Below are positions 23,244 to 27,250 of a stretch of 27,250 nt of DNA, one piece after another. A program made the position numbers and the translations under genes. The notes beneath the pieces were generated by a model, which saw only the letters and a program-made list of their open reading frames with translations, was not told the origin of the DNA and searched no databases. How positions within the stretch are numbered: position 1 is the stretch's first letter; each line of letters starts with the position of its first letter. This DNA comes from CAYWBI01 sp964456445 (GTDB taxonomy: Bacteria; Calditrichota; Calditrichia; Calditrichales; J004), in NCBI GenBank assembly GCA_964456445.1, contig CAYWBI010000032.1, positions 1 to 27,250 of the forward strand. Reading direction: 5' to 3'.

Positions 23244-24023
23244 ATGCAGCAAACCGCTCTTATTACAGGGGCCAGCTCGGGAATTGGAAGTGAGTTGGCC
23301 AAACAATTTGCCAGGGATAAAATAAACCTTGTTTTGGTGGCGCGTCGCCGGGACCGTTTAGATGTATTGGCCGATGGGCTTAATAAAAAATATGGAATCA
23401 CTGTCGAGGTTATCGGTGCGGACTTAACCGATGCAGCTAAACGGCAACAAATATTTGACAGGCTGCAACAAAAAAACATATCCATTGATTATCTGGTAAA
23501 TAATGCAGGATTTGGCGACAATGGCCCCTTTATGGACTGTGATTGGAACAAACAACAAGCGATGATTGAGTTGAATATAAGCGCGCTTAGCCATTTAACC
23601 CGTTTATTTTTGCCGCAGCTGATGCAGCAGAAAAGCGGGGGTATTTTGAACGTGGCCTCAACCGCGGGATTTTTGCCCGGGCCAAACATGGCGGTGTATT
23701 ACGCCAGCAAAGCGTATGTGCTCAGTTTTACCGAAGCCATCGCGCAAGAGGTAAAAAACAGCGGGATAAAAGTCAGCGCTTTATGCCCCGGCCCGGTAAA
23801 AACAGAATTTATGGAGGTGGCCGGAATTGAGAATGCCAAAATGTTCAATCCCCTGACAACGCTCAGCGCACAAAAGGTCTCCCTTATTGGATATCGTGGC
23901 CTGATGCGCGGTAAAGTTGTGAACATATCCGGCTTAACCATGAAAATTATGATTCACTCCCTGCGTACTTCCCCCAGGGCAATGACCCGTAAATTATCCG
24001 CCTGGATGGCCCATAATCATTAA
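23244..24023 (+). CDS. short-chain dehydrogenase/reductase
   Basis: NAD(P)-dependent oxidoreductase of the classical SDR family (DltE/YqjQ-like style), 259 residues. The cofactor loop is TGASSGIG (8-15), with VARRRDRL (32-39) suggesting NADP preference because of the basic residues. GADLTD (58-63), LVNNAGFG (84-91) and the active-site set Ser139, Tyr152, Lys156 (VYYASK) follow, then PGPVKTEF (182-189). The C-terminal 50 residues are basic with a hydrophobic stretch (GKVVNISGLTMKIMIHSL), which may associate with the membrane. A GAGGG ribosome site is present. It stands between the methyltransferase and the RND pump (14-base gap), so it is co-transcribed with efflux genes. The substrate is unknown. 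Confidence 0.9.
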   Translation: MQQTALITGASSGIGSELAKQFARDKINLVLVARRRDRLDVLADGLNKKYGITVEVIGADLTDAAKRQQIFDRLQQKNISIDYLVNNAGFGDNGPFMDCDWNKQQAMIELNISALSHLTRLFLPQLMQQKSGGILNVASTAGFLPGPNMAVYYASKAYVLSFTEAIAQEVKNSGIKVSALCPGPVKTEFMEVAGIENAKMFNPLTTLSAQKVSLIGYRGLMRGKVVNISGLTMKIMIHSLRTSPRAMTRKLSAWMAHNH

Positions 24024-24037
24024 GAAGGAAAACCAAT

Positions 24038-27000
24038 ATGAAGTTGCCCCGTTTGGCTATACAAAATCACCAGTTTACGATTGTGATGGTTATCCTGCTT
24101 ACCCTGGCGGGATTGACGTCTTTTTTAACCATGCCCCGTTCGGAAGACCCACAGGTTTCGCCCGCTGCCACAAGCATCATTGTGGTGTATCCGGGGGCTT
24201 CTCCGGCAGATATTGAGCAGCTAATTGTCGATCCTATTGAAGAAGCCGTAAATGAGCTGGACGATATCAAAAAATTTCGCTCGAAAAGCAATGATGGCCT
24301 TGCACTGATCACAGTGGAATTTTATAGTGGAAGCGATCCGAACGAAAAATATAATGACGTGGTTCAAAAAGTTGGTCAGGTACGCAACAGTTTGCCACAG
24401 GATATTATGAGTATTGACCTGATTAAGTGGGCGATCAGCAACACCAATATTTTACAGGTTGCACTCAGTGCCGATACGGTATCGTATGCAGAACTTGAAA
24501 AATCCAGCGAGCGTTTAAAAAAACGACTGGAACGTATCCCCGGTGTAAAAAAGGCAAAAATTTGGGCGGCCCCTGATCAGGATGTCCGTGTTTCTTTGGA
24601 CATGCCTAAAATGGCCGCATTAAAAATTCCCTTAAAGCTGGTGATTGGCGCCTTGCAATCGGCCAATGCCAATATACCCGGCGGCAGTATCGATATTGGC
24701 GACAGTAAATTTAATATACGGACCAGTGGACGTTTTACCTCCCTCGATGAAATCCGCAATACTATTATTCATGCACGTTTAGGTATGCCGTTACGTCTCA
24801 GGGATATTGCAAGCGTTGGTTTTGTTGATGAGGATGAAACATATCTGGCGCGTTACAATGGACGGCGCTCGGTATTTATAACCATGAACCAGAAGGAGGC
24901 CACAAATATTTTTAATGTAATGGATGCGGCCAAAAAAGAGATCGAGGCTTTTAAATCTACCATGCCTGCGGATCGTCAGTTGTTTTACGTGTTCGATCAA
25001 TCCAAAAGTGTAGCCAAACGCCTGAATGTCTTTTTTTCTAATTTGGCACAGGGAATGCTCCTCGTGGGGTTTATCATTTTTCTGGCCTTTGGATTTAATC
25101 TTTCTGCATTGATAACCCTGGTGATCCCGCTCTCGATAACGATAGCCATAGCTTTTGTGGATATGAGCGGTTATGGTTTGCAACAAATGTCTATTGTTGC
25201 AATGGTGATCGCCCTTGGTCTTTTGGTGGACAACGCCATTGTCGTAACGGAAAATATCATGCGTTTTCAGCGCATGGGCCGCTCTCGTTTACAAGCCGCT
25301 ATAGAAGGGGTGGGCGAAGTTGGCTGGGCTGTGGTTTCTTCCACTGTTACAACGGTATTGGCCTTTGTCCCCATTATCATGATGCAGGACATGACCGGCG
25401 AATTTATCCGCAGTATGCCGGTAACGGTCGTTTATATTTTACTTGCATCGCTGCTGTTGGCGCTTACCTTAACGCCCTATCTGGCGTCAAGGGTCTTAAA
25501 AGAAAAGCCGGAAAGTGAACCGCGCTGGATGATAAAACGCTTTAACAGCTTTATTGCCGGAACTTACCGTAAACTTTTGAATTATGCGCTGAAGCGTTCA
25601 AAGCTTGTAATCATAATTGCAGTTGGCGCCTTTATCCTTTCCCTCACTTTGTTCCCTCTTGTCGGGATCAGTTTCTTTCCAAAGGCCGAGAAGAACCAGT
25701 TTATAATCAATGTAAATACCCCCAAGGGCAGCACACTTACTTATACAGATCATGTTGCGCGCCAGATCGAAATATTGCTGAAGGGATCGCCCATAATAAA
25801 GGGTTATGCGGCCAATATCGGGCGGGGCAATCCACAAATCTATTATAATGTACAACCTAAAAATGAAAGTAGCACCCATGCCCAGTTCTTTGTTGAAATG
25901 AATACGGAAGATAAACAAAAGATTGGCCTTTACCTGGATTCACTGAGGATAAAAACGGCGAAAATTCCCGGCGCACGGGTGGATGTAAAGGAGTTTCAGC
26001 AGGGGCCTCCGGTGGAAGCACCAATCGCCATAAAAGTTTTAGGCGACAATCTGAAAATGCTGACAAAAATTGCCCGCGATGTGGAAGCCATGATGCATTC
26101 CACAAAAGGCGTCATGAATATCGATAATCCGCTTGCTACGGCGGCCACCGATATAAAAGTAGTTATAAACCGGGAAAAAGCGGCCATCAGCGGTATTCCC
26201 GTTCATGAGATCGACCAGACCATCCGGACGGCCCTGACCGGTACTAAGATCAGCAACTATCGGGACCCAAGCGGCGATGACCACCCCATAACGCTTCGTT
26301 TGCAGCGAATGGGAAAAACCCGTTTTAGTGATTTCGACAAAATTTATCTATCTACATCCCAGGGTGAGCCTGTTCCTCTCTCACAGTTAGCACAAATCGA
26401 GTTTATCGAAACCCCGGCGGTGATCAGCCATTTTAAAACCCAGCGTAATGTAACCATAAAAGCCGACGCCGCGGATGGTTATTCCGTGGATGGGCTTACG
26501 ACCGCATTGATCGGTCAACTCGATAAATATGACTGGCCACGTGGCTATAGCTATTATGTCGGCGGGGAGCTGGAAAGCCGTCAGGAGTCTTTTGGCGGGA
26601 TGGGCAAGGCGGCGCTTGTGGCGCTTATTGCCATCTTTGGCGTTCTGGTGCTTCAGTTCCGCTCTTTCCGGCAACCATTGATCGTTTTTAGTGCGATCCC
26701 ACTTGCCATAACCGGTTCGGTTTTGGCCTTGTTGTTTAGCGGGTATTCGTTCAGCTTTACTGCCTTTATCGGTCTGACCAGTTTGATTGGGATAGTTATC
26801 AACAACTCAATTATCCTGGTGGACTATACCAATAAATTGCGTCAGGAAGGGATGGCGACCGATGCGGCGTTAATAAAAGCAGGAGAAACACGTTTTACTC
26901 CGATAATCCTCACAACGGCCACAACCATCGGTGGATTGCTTCCGCTGACCCTGGGCGGCGGTACTTTGTGGGCGCCCATGGGCTGGACCATCATCGGGGG

Positions 27001-27070
27001 GCTAACGCTCAGCACCGTGTTGACCTTGCTTGTAGTGCCAACTTTATATAAACTTTATAGCCGGGGGTAA
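24038..27070 (+). CDS. RND family efflux pump, AcrB-like inner membrane transporter
   Basis: Proton-driven exporter of 1010 residues, with the full HAE-type repeat of twelve membrane helices and two large periplasmic loops. The first helix (12-30) is followed by TMPRSEDPQVSP. Pore-domain parts include YPGASPADIEQLIVDPIEEA (51-70). The helix 4 signature is ALGLLVDNAIVVTENI (392-407): Asp398 is kept, but the second Asp of AcrB is Asn399. Helix 10 has INNSIILVDY (921-930), with Asn in place of the AcrB Lys940. These substitutions are common in AcrB relatives outside the main drug pumps. An AAGGA ribosome site lies 14 bases after the SDR stop. It should work with the adaptor and TolC-like proteins encoded upstream, and the substrates are unknown. 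A terminator follows. Confidence 0.95.
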   Translation: MKLPRLAIQNHQFTIVMVILLTLAGLTSFLTMPRSEDPQVSPAATSIIVVYPGASPADIEQLIVDPIEEAVNELDDIKKFRSKSNDGLALITVEFYSGSDPNEKYNDVVQKVGQVRNSLPQDIMSIDLIKWAISNTNILQVALSADTVSYAELEKSSERLKKRLERIPGVKKAKIWAAPDQDVRVSLDMPKMAALKIPLKLVIGALQSANANIPGGSIDIGDSKFNIRTSGRFTSLDEIRNTIIHARLGMPLRLRDIASVGFVDEDETYLARYNGRRSVFITMNQKEATNIFNVMDAAKKEIEAFKSTMPADRQLFYVFDQSKSVAKRLNVFFSNLAQGMLLVGFIIFLAFGFNLSALITLVIPLSITIAIAFVDMSGYGLQQMSIVAMVIALGLLVDNAIVVTENIMRFQRMGRSRLQAAIEGVGEVGWAVVSSTVTTVLAFVPIIMMQDMTGEFIRSMPVTVVYILLASLLLALTLTPYLASRVLKEKPESEPRWMIKRFNSFIAGTYRKLLNYALKRSKLVIIIAVGAFILSLTLFPLVGISFFPKAEKNQFIINVNTPKGSTLTYTDHVARQIEILLKGSPIIKGYAANIGRGNPQIYYNVQPKNESSTHAQFFVEMNTEDKQKIGLYLDSLRIKTAKIPGARVDVKEFQQGPPVEAPIAIKVLGDNLKMLTKIARDVEAMMHSTKGVMNIDNPLATAATDIKVVINREKAAISGIPVHEIDQTIRTALTGTKISNYRDPSGDDHPITLRLQRMGKTRFSDFDKIYLSTSQGEPVPLSQLAQIEFIETPAVISHFKTQRNVTIKADAADGYSVDGLTTALIGQLDKYDWPRGYSYYVGGELESRQESFGGMGKAALVALIAIFGVLVLQFRSFRQPLIVFSAIPLAITGSVLALLFSGYSFSFTAFIGLTSLIGIVINNSIILVDYTNKLRQEGMATDAALIKAGETRFTPIILTTATTIGGLLPLTLGGGTLWAPMGWTIIGGLTLSTVLTLLVVPTLYKLYSRG

Positions 27071-27107
27071 ATTGGTTTTGAATGCAAGAAAAAGAAATTT
27101 TGGGGCG

Positions 27108-27130
27108 CATCGACAGTGTCGATGTTTTTT
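27108..27130 (+). terminator. rho-independent terminator after the efflux operon
   Basis: Stem CATCGAC (27108-27114) and GTCGATG (27118-27124) with loop AGT, followed by six T (27125-27130). An outer pairing of GCAAG (27084-27088) with CTTGC just past the T run could extend it. The last 120 bases of the window show no gene. Confidence 0.88.
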
Positions 27131-27250
27131 GCTTGCAGCCAAAAATTATACCGAAAATGGGTGCAAGGTGGTTTTTATCCGGTAAAAGTTTTACCGCGAA
27201 GCCGCCAAGCTATTATGTTAAAAAGTTATGAAATAAAAGGGCCCCCTTCT

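Noticed and set aside
1..27250. CRISPR, IS element, prophage, tRNA or rRNA
   Set aside because: No regularly spaced repeats, transposase, terminal repeats or RNA gene signatures were seen on reading both strands.

Overview
This is a chromosomal-looking window from a Gram-negative bacterium. TonB/ExbB/ExbD, an outer-membrane efflux channel, lipoprotein signal peptides and an RND pump imply two membranes. It has moderate GC, good AGGAG-type ribosome binding sites and regular use of TTG and GTG starts. A sigma-54 activator next to a good -24/-12 element and an ECF sigma/anti-sigma pair show several sigma factors at work. The mixture (TonB-C protein, SH3-NlpC/P60 lipoprotein, short ECF operon, NtrC-type regulator) fits the FCB side of the tree (Calditrichota, KSB1 or Marinimicrobia-like lineages), but that placement is inference from gene style only. 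I see no rRNA, tRNA, CRISPR array, insertion sequence or phage module.

Left part (1-3431, minus strand): an AT-rich edge carrying two broken small genes, each repaired by one extra A in an A run; a DUF2061 membrane protein; dusB; a palindrome-rich spacer; and an SH3-NlpC/P60 cell-wall lipoprotein. Next on the plus strand (3831-7073) is a tight tonB-exbB-exbD operon that runs directly into a homoserine-dehydrogenase-like gene whose active-site motifs are altered. It is followed by a fumarylacetoacetate-hydrolase-family enzyme. A minus-strand pfkA (8138-9103) separates this from uppP, a sodium-coupled transporter and holA, which are nearly or actually overlapping.

Regulatory core (12560-19114): ECF sigma and membrane anti-sigma, then a membrane-anchored GAF protein closed by a hairpin terminator. 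On the other strand mazG, a soluble histidine kinase and an NtrC-family sigma-54 activator overlap head to tail. Beyond the activator lies a separate two-gene unit (small unknown protein plus a receiver that has lost its phosphorylated Asp) with a sigma-54-type promoter in front of it. This unit is the best candidate in the window for an undescribed regulatory module.

Right part (19236-27130): a TetR-controlled efflux operon of tetR, tolC-like, membrane fusion lipoprotein, methyltransferase, short-chain dehydrogenase and RND pump. Two nearly identical palindromes, one before tetR and one before the tolC-like gene, are evident operators. A methyltransferase and a dehydrogenase placed between the adaptor and the pump suggest that the operon modifies as well as exports a lipophilic compound. 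A strong hairpin terminator closes it.
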